From Sphaerulina vaccinii (lineage: Eukaryota; Ascomycota; Dothideomycetes; Mycosphaerellales; Mycosphaerellaceae), in NCBI GenBank assembly GCA_022570795.1, contig JAKUDP010000005.1, positions 992,001 through 1,056,000 of the forward strand: 64,000 nucleotides of DNA, read 5' to 3'. The position numbers and the translations under genes are program-made. Shown here piece by piece: positions 24,028 to 34,780 of this stretch (position 1 is the first letter of the stretch; each line of letters opens with the position of its first letter). The notes beneath the pieces were generated by a model. The model had not been told where the DNA came from and did not search any database. It saw only the letters and a program-made list of their open reading frames with translations.

Positions 24028-25949
24028 AGCGATATTCGTTTGAAGCTCTGTTGTTGTGTCTTGTTGTTTCGCACGAAGAAAGGCGTGGCCCACTGAACAA
24101 TCACGTCCTCCGTCGATGCTAGTTCTTGTTCCAGAACTGCCAATCGATAAAATGCGCAAGGAGAAGAGCAAGAAAACTCGACTTTGCACTAGCCTGAGCC
24201 TCGCGTGCGAAGTATGTCTTGACGATTCGGTGGATCGAGTTGTTTACGGAGACGTCTGGACCAGTGATAAGATATCCATTCAAAGTCGACGCACGGATGA
24301 TGTGGGGCTAGGTTGCGTTTATATAATGATCGCCGCAGCGCTAACTTAGGCTTGCGGAAGCGAAACCGAAGAGTTGTGATCTGGAGCTACAGCCAATGCA
24401 TGCGAAGATGATGCTTGGCACTAACATAACCTCTCACAGTCCACGCGAAGTACACTTCCAGATGCGCACGGGAAAGCCAATCCATCGAAGATGTCAGCTG
24501 GATGGAGAGACTGCAACCGAGTGGAGCTTTACGAATCAGAGAGATCGCGACACCGAGACACGTTTGAAGAGGCTAGCATACCATAGCTCAGACAGAGAGC
24601 GTCAAATCTGACATGTGTTGCGCAAAATATGGTTTCAGTGGAGGATGAGGAGCTGTAGGAGGAGTCTTGACGTATATCACAGGTTCTCTTTGTAGCATCT
24701 CTCTATATTGACTGTCTCTTTCGCTTCCTCAAAGGCATTTCTTTTGGACACGCTATAAGAATTGGTCTGGCGAATTTCCGCGTAAATCCAGAACCTGCTC
24801 GCAAATTCACTCACGAGTGGAGATCTCTATATATAATCCTGCCAACGTTTCATGCCGCTGCCAGTGATAGGCAGCAATTGGGTCTCGTATCGCCTGGCAA
24901 AGTGGCCTGGCATTGCTGTGGAGGAGCCTCCTTATTCCGGTCGCAGTAAAAGACCGCATCAAAGCAGCCTGTGTGAAGGTTGCAAGCACGGGCGATGTTG
25001 GCAGAGCCGACTCTGACAATACATTCCGCATTTCTAACCTCTGTATGGAGATACTATTGTGCTAGAAGGACGGTAATAAACCCGTGGTCGCATGTCCCGA
25101 ATTTCCTCCTGCAGTCACTCTACAGCAATGGTCAGATGACCTCACGTAGCAACAGTGGACCCAGTACTTCCTGGAAAGCGTTCATGGTCTTTCTACTGAG
25201 CCATGTCATGCGGTCGTCAGTGTCGCTCGAGCTTGACAGTGATGTACTTCGCGTAATGAATGCGAAGGTGGCGAGGAAACGGGGAATTACGTTCTTCGAA
25301 CGATGCTAGACCATCTCCAGATCTTTCTTTAAAGCGCGGACTTCACATGTTCGTAGATATGCAGTAACGCAGCCGGTATTGTCCATAGTAGCTTCACGAA
25401 AGACGGCATGCAGTCGTGGCAGCTCACTTCCGCAAGAGTGCGGCAATCCAGGTTTCTAGCATTGTGGAATGCCGCGAGACTAAGTGCCAAATTATTGTTG
25501 ACAAGTCGGTTCGTGAGGAGAGTGTCTGAGCTTGTTCGCAATGAAGTCCTTACGCCAGCCTGTGTTGGCTATTTGAAACGCTCTCGGCGGAAGCAGAGGT
25601 TGTGCCTGATGGACGACAAAGACGAGATTAGATGACGATCGTGTTCTCCACAATCGCCTGATCTGAAAATAGAGTTCGAACAGCCGAGGGGTCACCAGGA
25701 TCTTCGCAAGAACCGCATGTTTAGCAAGTCTTGACATTATGGCATCGATAGGGTCTCGTTCTACGGCGAAGGACGTGAAAGAGGCTACCGGATACGATGA
25801 TGATCAATGGAGATACTTCCAGGTTCGAGAATATCGGGCCTATACTCAGTCGCAAGCTAATAAACTAGGCTGTAACTCGCGACTTCATTCTTTATATCCT
25901 CGAGCATCCTAACGCTAGCGAAGACACGAACAATGCGAAATTTTCAGTG
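24028..25949. other. Intergenic, 1.9 kb, possible decayed minus-strand gene
   Basis: Minus-strand frames at 25737-25492 (81 codons, ATG at 25737) and 25541-25329 read like fragments of one helical protein, but they are in different frames and no splice pair joins them. A frame at 24807-25031 (minus) may be a further fragment. I treat this as probable gene debris, function unknown. Confidence 0.3.
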
Positions 25950-26800
25950 CGTTACCTAAATAGCTATACTAGAAGAGACTGCATAGTCTAATAGTTAATT
26001 AGAAAGACTATCAAGAGCTAGTATTAGAGATAAAGGGCTAGCGACCTAGGCTACTATTATTATAGAATAAGGTGTAGCCGAAAGACTTAAAGAGGGCGCT
26101 CGATATTATTAATACGCAACTCGTCTATTAAGATATAGAGGAGATTTCGCCCGAAGTCCTATACTAGTATATACTTATAGTATATAGATATAAGAAGAAA
26201 AAGTACTTAGAAAAATTAAAAGTAGACTAAGAAAGTAAGTACTTACTTACTCTATATATTTATATTAGATAGCTAATCTATCAAAGCGACATTGTCCTCA
26301 AATCAAGAGGGCTGTTTGCTATTAATTTAGATTATACTAGACTATATACCTAAAAGATAAAGCTTCTAGTAATATAATATTTAATATATTAATACTAATA
26401 TATATTCTACTTCTATTATAGTAATAGTACTACTTGGTTGGAACGCGTCTTCTGCTCTAGTATACTATAGCCTCCTCTACCTCGTTTCCTCTAGAACGTT
26501 ATATATAGTCGATCTAGTTTGTATAAGGCCTAGTTATAGTATTCTAGAAGTTAGTAAAAGCAACTATAGTCTCGCAGCTTCTTAGAGTTTAGTATAGTTC
26601 TTGAAAAGAGTCTATTAGACAATATATATAATATTATAAATTAGAGTATACTTCCAAACTTTTAGTCTATTATAAAAGTATTTTCTATTATATTACTAGC
26701 CTAATATATAGAATTCAACTTTATTTTATAAATAGATATACTAATATCTAAAGGCTATATAGGTTTAATATATAATATATACTTTGTATTATAACGTCGG
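25950..26800. repeat. TA-rich RIP-degraded repeat block 4
   Basis: About 850 bases of TA/CTA/TAG-rich sequence without an open frame, beginning after GTTACCTAAATAG and ending near 26800. Class and termini not identifiable by eye. Confidence 0.7.
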
Positions 26801-27073
26801 CCTCTTCCAGGATTGGACACACGTTCGTCTCGCGACACTCTCGACCTTTTCCCAGTTAAGAGAGCAGGGACTCAGTTCGGAGTGCTTTTGTACAAAGTAC
26901 AGTCCAGGATGAGCAATCCTGTCATCCATACATTGGGAACTAGGCTACGAGCCTGGAACGAGTGAAGCAGCATGCGTACCATATGTACATAAGTCCCGGC
27001 GAGCACGCGTTCCGCATGGCAGGCATTGGCAGCAACGCGAGTGCCTGAATCCTCATCGCTCACAGCGGCAGCC

Positions 27074-27463
27074 ATGTCCAGGACACCAGTACCGACCAAG
27101 ACTTTCAGGAAGGCCAACGTGGTGGACGAACTCCGACCCCGAGATGACTTGAAGGAACATGAGTGGGAAGTGGAAGCTGTTGTCGATATTAGGTTGAATG
27201 ATAATGGGGTCATCATGTATCTCATTTCATGGGCACCGACAACCTTCAAGAAAGGCATACTAGAAGAGTTAGGACAGCTTCACATCCGAGGCAAGCCATT
27301 GTTGGAGTATGTGGAATATGTGGATTACCACCAATTGGCAAGAGGCAGGGTTACTCTCCATTGGCAAACGACCTGGGAGCCGATTTATGAAGTGATGAAG
27401 TGTGATGCGGCGGTGCAGAGGTACTGGGAGAGGCGAAGAGTCAGCTGGGAGCGCATTTGGTAG
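27074..27463 (+). CDS. Chromo-like small protein, 129 aa (family copy 1)
   Basis: Single exon from ATG 27074 (GCC before the ATG is a good context). The core runs from WEVEAVVDIR (31-40) through YLISWAPT (49-56) to a helix with two Trp near the end. This order, a leading W/VE strand then a YLVxW strand, resembles a chromodomain's beta strands, and it aligns along most of its length with the protein encoded at 37984-38803 and with the broken copy at 34512-34780. Chromodomains bind methylated histone tails or mediate protein contacts; that role here is inference. The gene lies just right of an RIP block, typical of dispersed accessory families. Confidence 0.6.
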   Translation: MSRTPVPTKTFRKANVVDELRPRDDLKEHEWEVEAVVDIRLNDNGVIMYLISWAPTTFKKGILEELGQLHIRGKPLLEYVEYVDYHQLARGRVTLHWQTTWEPIYEVMKCDAAVQRYWERRRVSWERIW

Positions 27464-27840
27464 GTCTACAGCTTATGCTATGGAGATTCAGCTGACACAA
27501 CGCAGATGCAGAACAGGTCATCTAAGCTATGGGAAAGAGGTTACGTTCTGGGTCGGCACATGGGAGTAGAGGAATACTGACCGGCATGCCCCTCTCTTCT
27601 CGAATGCCGTTCTGGAAGCGAGCATGATGTGGCATTGCCAGCAAGTGTACCACTGTTACATTTTAGCGACGAGTCAATCACTACTATACATGTATTTTCT
27701 TCATCTATGTCAAATGTGTCTTCCGTGCTGGCTACTCTCCTGCCATCGAGCTCTAAAGAACGTCTTCCTGGCGAAAGTGCAGATGATCTGTGTCACAAAA
27801 AACAAGCCAAGATCTCTGCGCGGCGCGCTGTTCCATCGAC

Positions 27841-28032
27841 ATGTCCGGCGTGTCATCTGCATCTTTCACACCTGCATCCACGTCCCTCTCCGCCGACTTC
27901 TCCACATCTGCAGAACCTGCTTCGCGATTCGATATTCGGCAAGACGCGCTCCTGTTCGCCGGTGCAAGTACAAGACATGGCGTCAGCGACAGAATCGGCG
28001 GTCATTACGAACTGGGCCCCTTGAAGAGCTGA
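27841..28032 (+). CDS. Possible small protein, 63 aa
   Basis: Frame from ATG 27841 encodes a Ser/Ala/Thr-rich start followed by a region (RFDIRQDALLFAG) that reads like ordinary protein sequence. Other frames over the same bases are also open, so coding status is uncertain. No motif recognised; it may be an exon of something larger, or nothing. Confidence 0.25.
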   Translation: MSGVSSASFTPASTSLSADFSTSAEPASRFDIRQDALLFAGASTRHGVSDRIGGHYELGPLKS

Positions 28033-28185
28033 AGGCTCGTGTCTAAAAACATGCTGGAGTCTACGGCTCGCAAAGAGGCGCATTTCGGCATTACAGGATC
28101 CAGGAATCGGACAAGTATGCTATGCTATAACATGGGCACAGTCCAAGGACACGCACTTGTCGCCTCCAAAGTCGATACAGTAGAC

Positions 28186-28902
28186 ATGTTGGCAGCACTG
28201 GTCGGGTTCGCGGTGATCACATCTTTGATTGCAGCCGAGCCCCAGCATGATCAATGCGCAGAAGGGCATTGCAGACCATCTCCTCAACAGTCCTATGTTC
28301 AGATTTGTGCCTCCGGATACTGGCAAGATCAGCCACGCGGGCTGTATGAGTGTGTCAACGAAATGCTCACTCTGAGTCTGGCGAGCCCATCAGGAACACC
28401 GACTTCTGCTCCGGAAACTTCTTGTTCGCCGCCTTACATACCCTTGCCCAATTCTGTAGCAGCGGGCCAGCCGATTGAATCGTCGAGTTCGACTTCATAC
28501 CAAGCCTCTGCTACGCAAAACACTAAGAGTCTCCCACTCCCATCGAACACCGAAACCCACACAGGTGAACTCACATTGTACTCGACAGCAGATAAAGCAG
28601 CGTGTGGAGAAACTAATAAGAACGGCGACAAAATCGTTGCAGTATCGTATCTAGTATTCGATGCTGCAGGATCGACTTCAATTAACGGAGGTAACTCGAA
28701 CGCGAATCCTCTTTGCGGGAAGATGTTGAGGGCTCAGAGATTCAATACTGCGGTGGGAGCGATGAGGTACGTGGATTTGAGGGTTGTGGATAGATGTTCG
28801 GGGTGTGCGCCTACGGATTTGGACATTACGGAGGATGATTTTGCTATATTAGCAGATGTTGAGAAAGGGAGAGTTGATGTTACTTGGGCTTGGTTGCCGT
28901 GA
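28186..28902 (+). CDS. Secreted double-psi beta-barrel (RlpA/expansin-like) protein, 238 aa
   Basis: ATG 28186 begins a hydrophobic signal peptide (MLAALVGFAVITSLIAA) with likely cleavage after the Ala pair; upstream ATGs in the same frame would bury it. A Cys-containing segment (about 25-65) and a Ser/Thr/Pro-rich linker follow, then a double-psi beta-barrel domain (about 130-238): GELTLYS, ACGETNKNGD, LCGKMLRAQ, VDRCSGCAPTDLDIT and a closing VTWAWLP. This domain occurs in barwin, expansin and RlpA-like proteins that bind or loosen cell-wall polysaccharide. Catalytic activity is not assured. In plant-associated fungi such proteins are often secreted during host contact; a host role here is inference. 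Intronless. Confidence 0.8.
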   Translation: MLAALVGFAVITSLIAAEPQHDQCAEGHCRPSPQQSYVQICASGYWQDQPRGLYECVNEMLTLSLASPSGTPTSAPETSCSPPYIPLPNSVAAGQPIESSSSTSYQASATQNTKSLPLPSNTETHTGELTLYSTADKAACGETNKNGDKIVAVSYLVFDAAGSTSINGGNSNANPLCGKMLRAQRFNTAVGAMRYVDLRVVDRCSGCAPTDLDITEDDFAILADVEKGRVDVTWAWLP

Positions 28903-29052
28903 GGGAGAGACGTTCCGACTATGGGACATTGCATGGGACAGAGACCACACAGGAACGAGCCAGGGGGCCACGGAGTCCTAATGCTCATAACGGAAGAATG
29001 GCTTCGATTCACATCCCTGGCCCTTTGAATAAAGGCCAATCGTGGGAGCTAT

Positions 29053-29331
29053 ATGACATTCACGAATCCACTTACAGGTGTCAGAGCAGACGGACTGGTT
29101 TCAAATCGCGGTCAGAGCTGCGTCGGGGTGAAGCGCCGGACCTCCGATCCTACTACATCGAACAGTCTTGTCAACGGCGTGACCTCCGACCTCAGGGAGA
29201 CGCTGAGAACTTGGAAACGCCCCGAGGGATTGAAGCCAGGGGAGGTTGATGTATCATACGACGTGGCATACGACGGTTCAATATGGCCATCCTCACTTGA
29301 GGAGCCTGAGAAACTCACAGAGTGTACCTGA
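29053..29331 (+). CDS. Possible hypothetical protein, 92 aa
   Basis: Open frame from ATG 29053. The C-terminal half (TLRTWKRPEG, then VDVSYDVAYDG) reads like genuine protein, while the N-terminal half is less convincing, and a second frame starting at 28999 is plausible for that part. A frameshift or unrecognised intron may separate them. No family recognised. Confidence 0.3.
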   Translation: MTFTNPLTGVRADGLVSNRGQSCVGVKRRTSDPTTSNSLVNGVTSDLRETLRTWKRPEGLKPGEVDVSYDVAYDGSIWPSSLEEPEKLTECT

Positions 29332-29664
29332 TCTACTCGCATGCACCTGCTTACATCGAAGTGAGGATGGCTAAAGTGTTTGGTTGCAGTTGTCCTTGGT
29401 AAAGCAGCTCTACCATTGTTGTCACATACGGAGACACTTTTTCAACGAGGTTTATATCAGAAATCGATGGAGTCGAACGTCGTTCTTCTCGCTCTGCTTC
29501 TACCAGACACAGGTTGCAAGTAAAAATTGATAAATACTGCTGTCTTTGTGACTGACTACTGCACAGATAGATCGACATACTAGCTCTGCCTACAAACTCG
29601 ATGTTTCTACCCACTTGCCTTTGAAAACTACACCTGGCAATTCACTCGACTTCGCTCAAGCAGA
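29332..29664. other. Short intergenic, nothing recognised
   Basis: Roughly 330 bases between two uncertain genes; no motif, repeat or credible frame. Confidence 0.35.
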
Positions 29665-30120
29665 TCATACGACCAGATACTCGAAGCCTGACACCCATAG
29701 GTATTCCTGTTCGCTGGAGCCTTCGGTCACATTACTGTACACCTGACGCGAGACCCTCATAATAGCAGCATGTTCATGGGCAAGTGCAGCAAATCCTTTC
29801 GGCTTCCAATATGGGGCCAATAGATAGATGTTACGAAAGTGATCTTCCACAGCAACGTACTTGATGCCCGTTGGTTCGACTAGGGTCTGGAAATAGTCTG
29901 TTGTCCAGTCGGTTTGGCTTATGTGTGGCTTTCCGGAGGATTGTCCAGGATGCAATGCGTCTCGATGGAGTGGGACGGAGCCAGTGGTGTCGAGCGCCAT
30001 AGCCGTGGCGACAAGGTATGCCATCCGCATGTTTCTGATGGGGTCGTTTCGCCTCACGCGGTTAGCTTGTGTGCACTTGCGGCCATTTATGTGGCTTGAT
30101 TTATCTGAGAGGTCAGGCAT
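29665..30120 (-). CDS. Hypothetical protein, 151 aa
   Basis: Single frame from ATG 30120 with CCC before the start codon. The protein has a basic N-terminus, a central hydrophilic part and a C-terminal stretch rich in aromatic residues (YLLAPYWKPKGFAALAHEH, then EYLWVSGFEYLVV). No signal peptide, domain or catalytic motif recognised. Codon use and length favour a real gene over chance. It is divergent from the zinc-finger gene at 30317, with about 200 bp between the starts. Confidence 0.5.
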   Translation of the reverse strand: MPDLSDKSSHINGRKCTQANRVRRNDPIRNMRMAYLVATAMALDTTGSVPLHRDALHPGQSSGKPHISQTDWTTDYFQTLVEPTGIKYVAVEDHFRNIYLLAPYWKPKGFAALAHEHAAIMRVSRQVYSNVTEGSSEQEYLWVSGFEYLVV

Positions 30121-30316
30121 GGGTATGTTCCTGCAACACGCTTCCCGAAACCAGGATTCAGCGAAAGACCAAGGTCAAGTTGTTATAATATGCAATAGAA
30201 GCGCTGCGAGTTTCCATCGCCAGGAATAAGCACAACACGATTATCACCAGAACTGCATCAAGCTTCAGACGACTGCTGGATTTATCGACTTCGACATCTC
30301 TTCCCATTGTTCCAAG

Positions 30317-30724
30317 ATGCAATTCTACCAGTGCCCTCATTGCCGACCATCTCAACCAATGGCACTGCAAGCCTTGATCGACCACCTGAAACACGTTCAC
30401 GCCATCACTATTGACTATGGAAGCCCATATCCTTCAGCATATCAAGTTTCGGTTTGCACTTTCTCAGGCTCGGATGGTCGTCCATGCCAAACGATATTCG
30501 CCACTCAGGCCAGACTACAGAATCATGCCGCTCTTTACCACGGCATCATGCTGAAGTGTATGCTCTGCGGAGATGAGAGCCCTAGTGCTAGATACATGGG
30601 ACAGCATATTCTCAATATGCACGATATCAAAGACCGGTTGGAGGACAACATACAGATCGAGGAGCGTGACAGTGACATCGAGTCTGATAACACGATGGAT
30701 TTTGGCCAGGCAGCGAGCGGGTGA
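30317..30724 (+). CDS. C2H2-type zinc-finger protein, 135 aa
   Basis: Single exon. Three Cys/His units are visible: C6-x2-C9 with H23/H28, C47..C57 with H70 and H75, and C81-x2-C84 with H97 and H102. Spacings are close to C2H2 fingers although the second has a longer Cys loop. An acidic tail (DSDIESDN) follows. Family knowledge: C2H2 fingers bind DNA, RNA or proteins; with three fingers and an acidic tail, a nuclear regulatory role is plausible but inferred. The ATG at 30317 starts the first finger almost at once, so little N-terminal sequence is missing. Confidence 0.65.
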   Translation: MQFYQCPHCRPSQPMALQALIDHLKHVHAITIDYGSPYPSAYQVSVCTFSGSDGRPCQTIFATQARLQNHAALYHGIMLKCMLCGDESPSARYMGQHILNMHDIKDRLEDNIQIEERDSDIESDNTMDFGQAASG

Positions 30725-31141
30725 ATTGGGCTGTTCTTTTTTCAATGCGTTGTGCTGGGAACCTTTTCCGCTCTATTCAGAATGACGGTACGCAGCTAGC
30801 CATGATCAATGTATACAGCGGTACTAGATTCATGGCATCTGCGTCTGATCTGTCCTCTAGCTTACAGTAGCTATGAGACCTTTTGCTTCGACATATGTAT
30901 GATACTGAAGTCTAGGGTACCATTGGCGTCAGCGTATCAATCATTGACACTGTTTCGGGAGGTAGGTTTGTCAGTGCTAAGTGGTATTGAGATCTACCAC
31001 ACTCTCATCTACCTGCCAACGCTACAGCTATATCTCAAATGATTCCTACCCACTGCCAGCTGTCTGTTCCTTATCCAAGCGCCCTGCTCCCTCCATCATG
31101 AAGTTCTTCTACTATTTCAAAGGGCTGAACTTCCTCCATTG
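30725..31141. other. Convergent intergenic, nothing recognised
   Basis: Between the 3' ends of the zinc-finger gene and the minus-strand paralogue gene. No repeat or motif recognised. Confidence 0.35.
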
Positions 31142-31632
31142 TCACAATGCTTTGATCGCTAGCTTTCTACACTTCTGTAAGTCGGTGTTGCATCGATCCC
31201 CACTGCATCATTCCTGCTTACCAACTCAACAACACCGACACCACCGAGCTTTTCGATACGATCAAGTAGATGTCTCAAGTTGGTCAGGAGCTCTGGTGTG
31301 TATTGCTCTTTGAGGGATTGGTGACCCTCCAGAAGACGGAAATATTCGCATCTACTGATCTCCAGGTGGCAGATGCTGTGAGAATTGGTGAATGGTGGTA
31401 AGCCAACCCAATTAATCGCGACTTTACCAGCATCAAGGATCGCATGAGCGATAGCGATTTGATGTTGCTCTATAGCGAGGACCAGTATCTTTGCCCTGAA
31501 TTTGCTGTCATAGTCGTACACCGACAGCCAGGTCTTGACATGCTCTATATCCCCCTCTATTATTGCATTCTCGATTTCCCGAAATGGATTATCTTTATAT
31601 TGATCTTCCGCACCTTTTATCTCCCTGCCCAT
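31142..31632 (-). CDS. Paralogue A of a head-to-head pair, helical, 147 aa
   Basis: ATG 31632. Exon 31632-31222, intron 31221-31175 (GTAAGC..TTACAG, 47 nt), exon 31174-31142; reading through instead of splicing would stop at 31159 with a 157-aa product. The helix pair FRAKILVLAIEQHQIAIAHAILDAG followed by a short loop and CHLEISRC resembles an ankyrin-type helical hairpin, and the same order (FRSDILMSAI, DHQIDIASAILDG, CSLEISRC) occurs in the first exon of the divergent gene at 31951. The two are therefore paralogues. This copy lacks the long second part of its partner. Function unknown. Confidence 0.6.
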
Positions 31633-31950
31633 TGTGAGTTTGAGTTGCCGTATAGTCGAGTCCTAAGTCCTCGGGAGTCTTTGGGCGATGATCTTCGCTG
31701 AGATCTCACATATAACATAGCTGGAACGACGAGATAAAGCCCGTGTTCCAAGTAATAGGATTGGACATCTAGTACCGGGTTTCCGAAATGTCTCAATGTC
31801 TCAGCGGCTTTCCGGGTTGGCGATGGACAGGATTCGGAAGTTGGTAGCAGTCATTCTGCATTATATCATTGTGGTATAAAGTTGCCAGGAAAGGCCCGAG
31901 CATAAGTGTGTAAATCTGAGATACCCACTGCTTGCTGCTTGTCCGAAGAG
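31633..31950. promoter_or_regulatory. Shared promoter region of the head-to-head pair
   Basis: 318 bp separate the two ATGs of divergent paralogous genes. Any regulatory elements for both must lie here or in the leaders. I recognise no specific binding site. Confidence 0.4.
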
Positions 31951-33693
31951 ATGGCTGATATGTCTGTACACGACGACGAGCGTGTTATTATCGAAGACGA
32001 CAACATTATTGACACCCTCACTTCAGTTTCGAGCTTGGAGAGTGCCATGCAGTCGGCATATTTGAGCCGGGATGTGGTTAAGTTGAATCGTCTGCTGATT
32101 ATAGCGTCGTGGCACGAGACACTGAAGCTGAGCAGCAGGTTCAGGTCGGACATACTGATGTCGGCTATAAGGGACCACCAGATCGATATTGCCTCTGCAA
32201 TCCTTGATGGGCGAAATATCGAGATCTATGACCTTCTCGCTCCGCCAGCTAACAATCCATGGGACTGTTGTAGTTTGGAAATATCCCGCTGCGACCTTCG
32301 CTGCGACAAGTATGATGATAAGGACAAGCGCGTTGTGGCAGATCTGGAGGAGTATGTCCGAAAGACGTGCTCGGAGGATGGAAAGAAGTACACGTACGAG
32401 CTCCGGCAGAGGTTGTGTGATGTACGTCGACGCATTGAAGCCCACGCGTTTGGCACATTGGAATCGGATCGGTAAGTAGGAACGACGCAACGATCTAATC
32501 ATGGGATGACCAACTCACAAAGTGCCAGCGGGCAGTTCATTGCTCTCCATGTTAAACTCTTTAGTATGCGGCTTAGCGCGGAGCCTGACCCGAACAACGG
32601 AACCTTGTTGGTAGATGACTGCATCTCCACGATTGAGGACATTACCAAGCAGATTGATGATCTTCAACTCGACTTCACCCCGGAGAGGCGCAAGTTGACT
32701 GCCTTGATGGTAGCCGCTGGTCGCGATTTCGCGCTCGATTTTGAAAATCTATGGCGCGCATCCTACGACGATATAGCTGCATTGCTGCGCCGCCGTGACC
32801 GCAAACAGGCAAGCGAACAGGCAGGCTCGGCTTTCTCGTACCATAGGAAAAAGAAAGATGAGCAAGATGCTGCTGTACCGCCGGCAGAAGGACAGACGAC
32901 AACAACACCTCAGAGGAATGAGATGCGTCAATATAGCGAGCCGAATGAGCCGAACGAGTCGAACCACATCCCAATGGAAGACGTGATCATGAGCAGCGTC
33001 CCAATGAGAAGCGTGTACTCACCTTCATCATCTTCATCGTGCGAAGCTCAGTCTTCCACACAACAGCCGGAGGAGGAGAAATGGACAGCAGCTAGTCGCC
33101 TCAACGTCTATAATACTTCGCAAGTTCTACTTCGGGAAGACCATGATGCTGCGTACGCGACGAAAGAGAAGAGGAACATGTTATTACCTGCAAGGCATAT
33201 TCAGGCAGCGCAGCCTCGGCAGATACAGCCACACCTGCACGACGAGGACCCAAAAACCCATAAGTTGATCGAAAAGGCCTTCGTGTCAATAGGCATATCC
33301 GATTGGGCGCGTCCACTGATGATGAAATTATTGTACGTGAGTGACGCCTATCAGCAGGCCGTGGACGCAGACATGGAGCTGGAAGGACGGGATCCGGAGC
33401 ATATGGAGCGCATATTGAAACTGGTAGAAAGAGCTAGAGGCCGGGAGCAGGATTCAAGTTTACGCAATGACATAGAGGAGCTTGTAACGGAAATGTGCCG
33501 CAAGTATCCTAGACTTCACTCTAGGATACTTGCGGCAGAGGCGAAAAAGGAGAAAGAGGCGGAAGAGGAGAAAGAGGAGAAAGATAAAGAGGCCGTCACT
33601 GAGAGTCTTACTGTGCTTGGTCAGCTCCCAGACTCGAAGGACACTACTCCGCGAAAGAAGATTCAATATCTTGGCAATGCAGTACTAGCATGA
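31951..33693 (+). CDS. Paralogue B of a head-to-head pair, 561 aa
   Basis: ATG 31951 (GAAGAGATGG). Exon 31951-32471, intron 32472-32528 (GTAAGT donor, CTAAT branch, CCAG acceptor), exon 32529-33693, frame kept. The N-terminal part matches paralogue A (helical hairpin and CSLEISRC). The second exon adds a unique helical region, a Ser/Pro/Gln-rich low-complexity stretch, and a C-terminal Lys/Glu-rich coiled coil. A perfect 17-bp hairpin (33496-33537) lies inside the coding sequence of that tail. No domain recognised; nuclear or cytosolic by absence of signal peptide. An in-frame ATG at 32506 lies in the intron and would give a shorter product if unspliced. Confidence 0.65.
33496..33537. repeat. 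Perfect 17-bp inverted repeat with 8-nt loop in coding DNA
   Basis: TGCCGCAAGTATCCTAG at 33496-33512 and its exact reverse complement at 33521-33537 flank ACTTCACT. Encoded residues are CRKYPRLHSRILAAE. A 17-bp perfect stem is long for protein-coding sequence. Confidence 0.85.
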
Positions 33694-34511
33694 AGACTGT
33701 CTCGTGCGAGGACTTGGCCCACGTCCCGAGTTGCGCTGGCGTAGGGAAGTGGGCATTGATTGGCGTGGGCTCTCGCAATAGTATCCGACTGGTCATGCTA
33801 AGGAATGAGCGAGACCTCTCTTTCTTCGAGACAGGTGGCGCAGACAGATGTACGAGGGGTTTTGTTACTGCGTTGGTGCAGTACGTAGTGGTACTCCCTT
33901 TCTCATTTCGTGGATAGACGTGATGGCATGATGAAATGCGGAAGCAGATTCTTTTGTCAGTAGCAAGATGAGACAGAATGAAAGATGACGCTAAGAGTAC
34001 CAAAGTCTCGAAACTGTTGCTTTGAGACTGCCTAAAGGAGGAGCCGATCACACCTTCGACGGATCGTCTCATCTGGGCAAGATGGGTATGTGCGATTTGG
34101 AAAGAGGTGAAGGCTCGTTTGCTCTTTGGCCGAACAGGTGACCATGCTGAGCTTTCCTGGGCACAACTCGATGCGTCAAACTCATGCACTTGCAGCCTTC
34201 CGTTGACGCAGCTATCAGGAGCGTCAACGCAAGAGCATGCAAGAAGATTCGCTCGAGCTACTAGAGCGATATGGAGCTTCGAGAATCGCGCCAAGGCAAT
34301 AGAACAAGCATAACAACCATTCTGTCGATGATTATGATCACTATTGGCTACTGGACCGCTGCAATTGCGAACACTATCAGTCGAGCCGGTGTCTGCTCTT
34401 CTTTTCGCGTTCCGACTTTCTGAAACTCATCCTTGATAGATTCCTGCTCTATGGGAACTGTACGCTAAATGGAGTAGCTTCTTTGCTAAAGCCCACAGAC
34501 TCAGTCTTGTG
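33694..34511. other. Intergenic, 0.8 kb, nothing recognised
   Basis: A 216-codon minus-strand frame at 33644-34294 has no ATG at its upstream end and overlaps the 3' end of the preceding gene; I regard it as chance. No repeat or motif recognised. Confidence 0.35.
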
Positions 34512-34780
34512 CTAGGACAGCCGTGGAATTGTCTGGATAACACTTGGCTCCCAAGTTACAAGAAATTCATCCTCTTTGTCCGGACTACGGCGCTTTCCTG
34601 CAACATGCAGGACAGTGAAATCGCAGATCGGCGGGTATTCTGGCTGTGCTCCAGTAATGGTCGTCGTGGTCGCAGCAAGCTGGTCTTTATCGCCGGTCAC
34701 CATAGAGGAGTTCTGCTTGCTGAAATGGGGACTCTTCCCCCACTGGCTTGAGAGAACGAGACTCGATTGAATGACTCCAT
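34512..34780 (-). pseudogene. Broken copy of the chromo-like family (copy 2)
   Basis: At 34780 the minus strand begins ATGGAGTCATTCAA, nearly the same as the start of copy 3 at 38803 (ATGGAGTCCTTCAA), and a few leader bases match too. That frame stops after 27 codons. In another frame (ATG 34703) the chromo-like core appears: FTVLHVAGKRR and EFLVTWEPS, matching IRRVIGKRC and EYLVSWEPT of copy 3. The frame change and stop show the copy is disabled; it then ends early at 34512. Confidence 0.6.

Noticed and set aside
27624..28046. 140-codon Cys-rich open frame overlapping other frames
   Set aside because: Looks like a chance frame: random Cys/His/Arg content, no signal peptide, and three overlapping open frames over the same bases.
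33644..34294. 216-codon open frame on the minus strand
   Set aside because: No ATG at its upstream end (it begins at TTG), overlaps the 3' end of a supported plus-strand gene, and has no motif.
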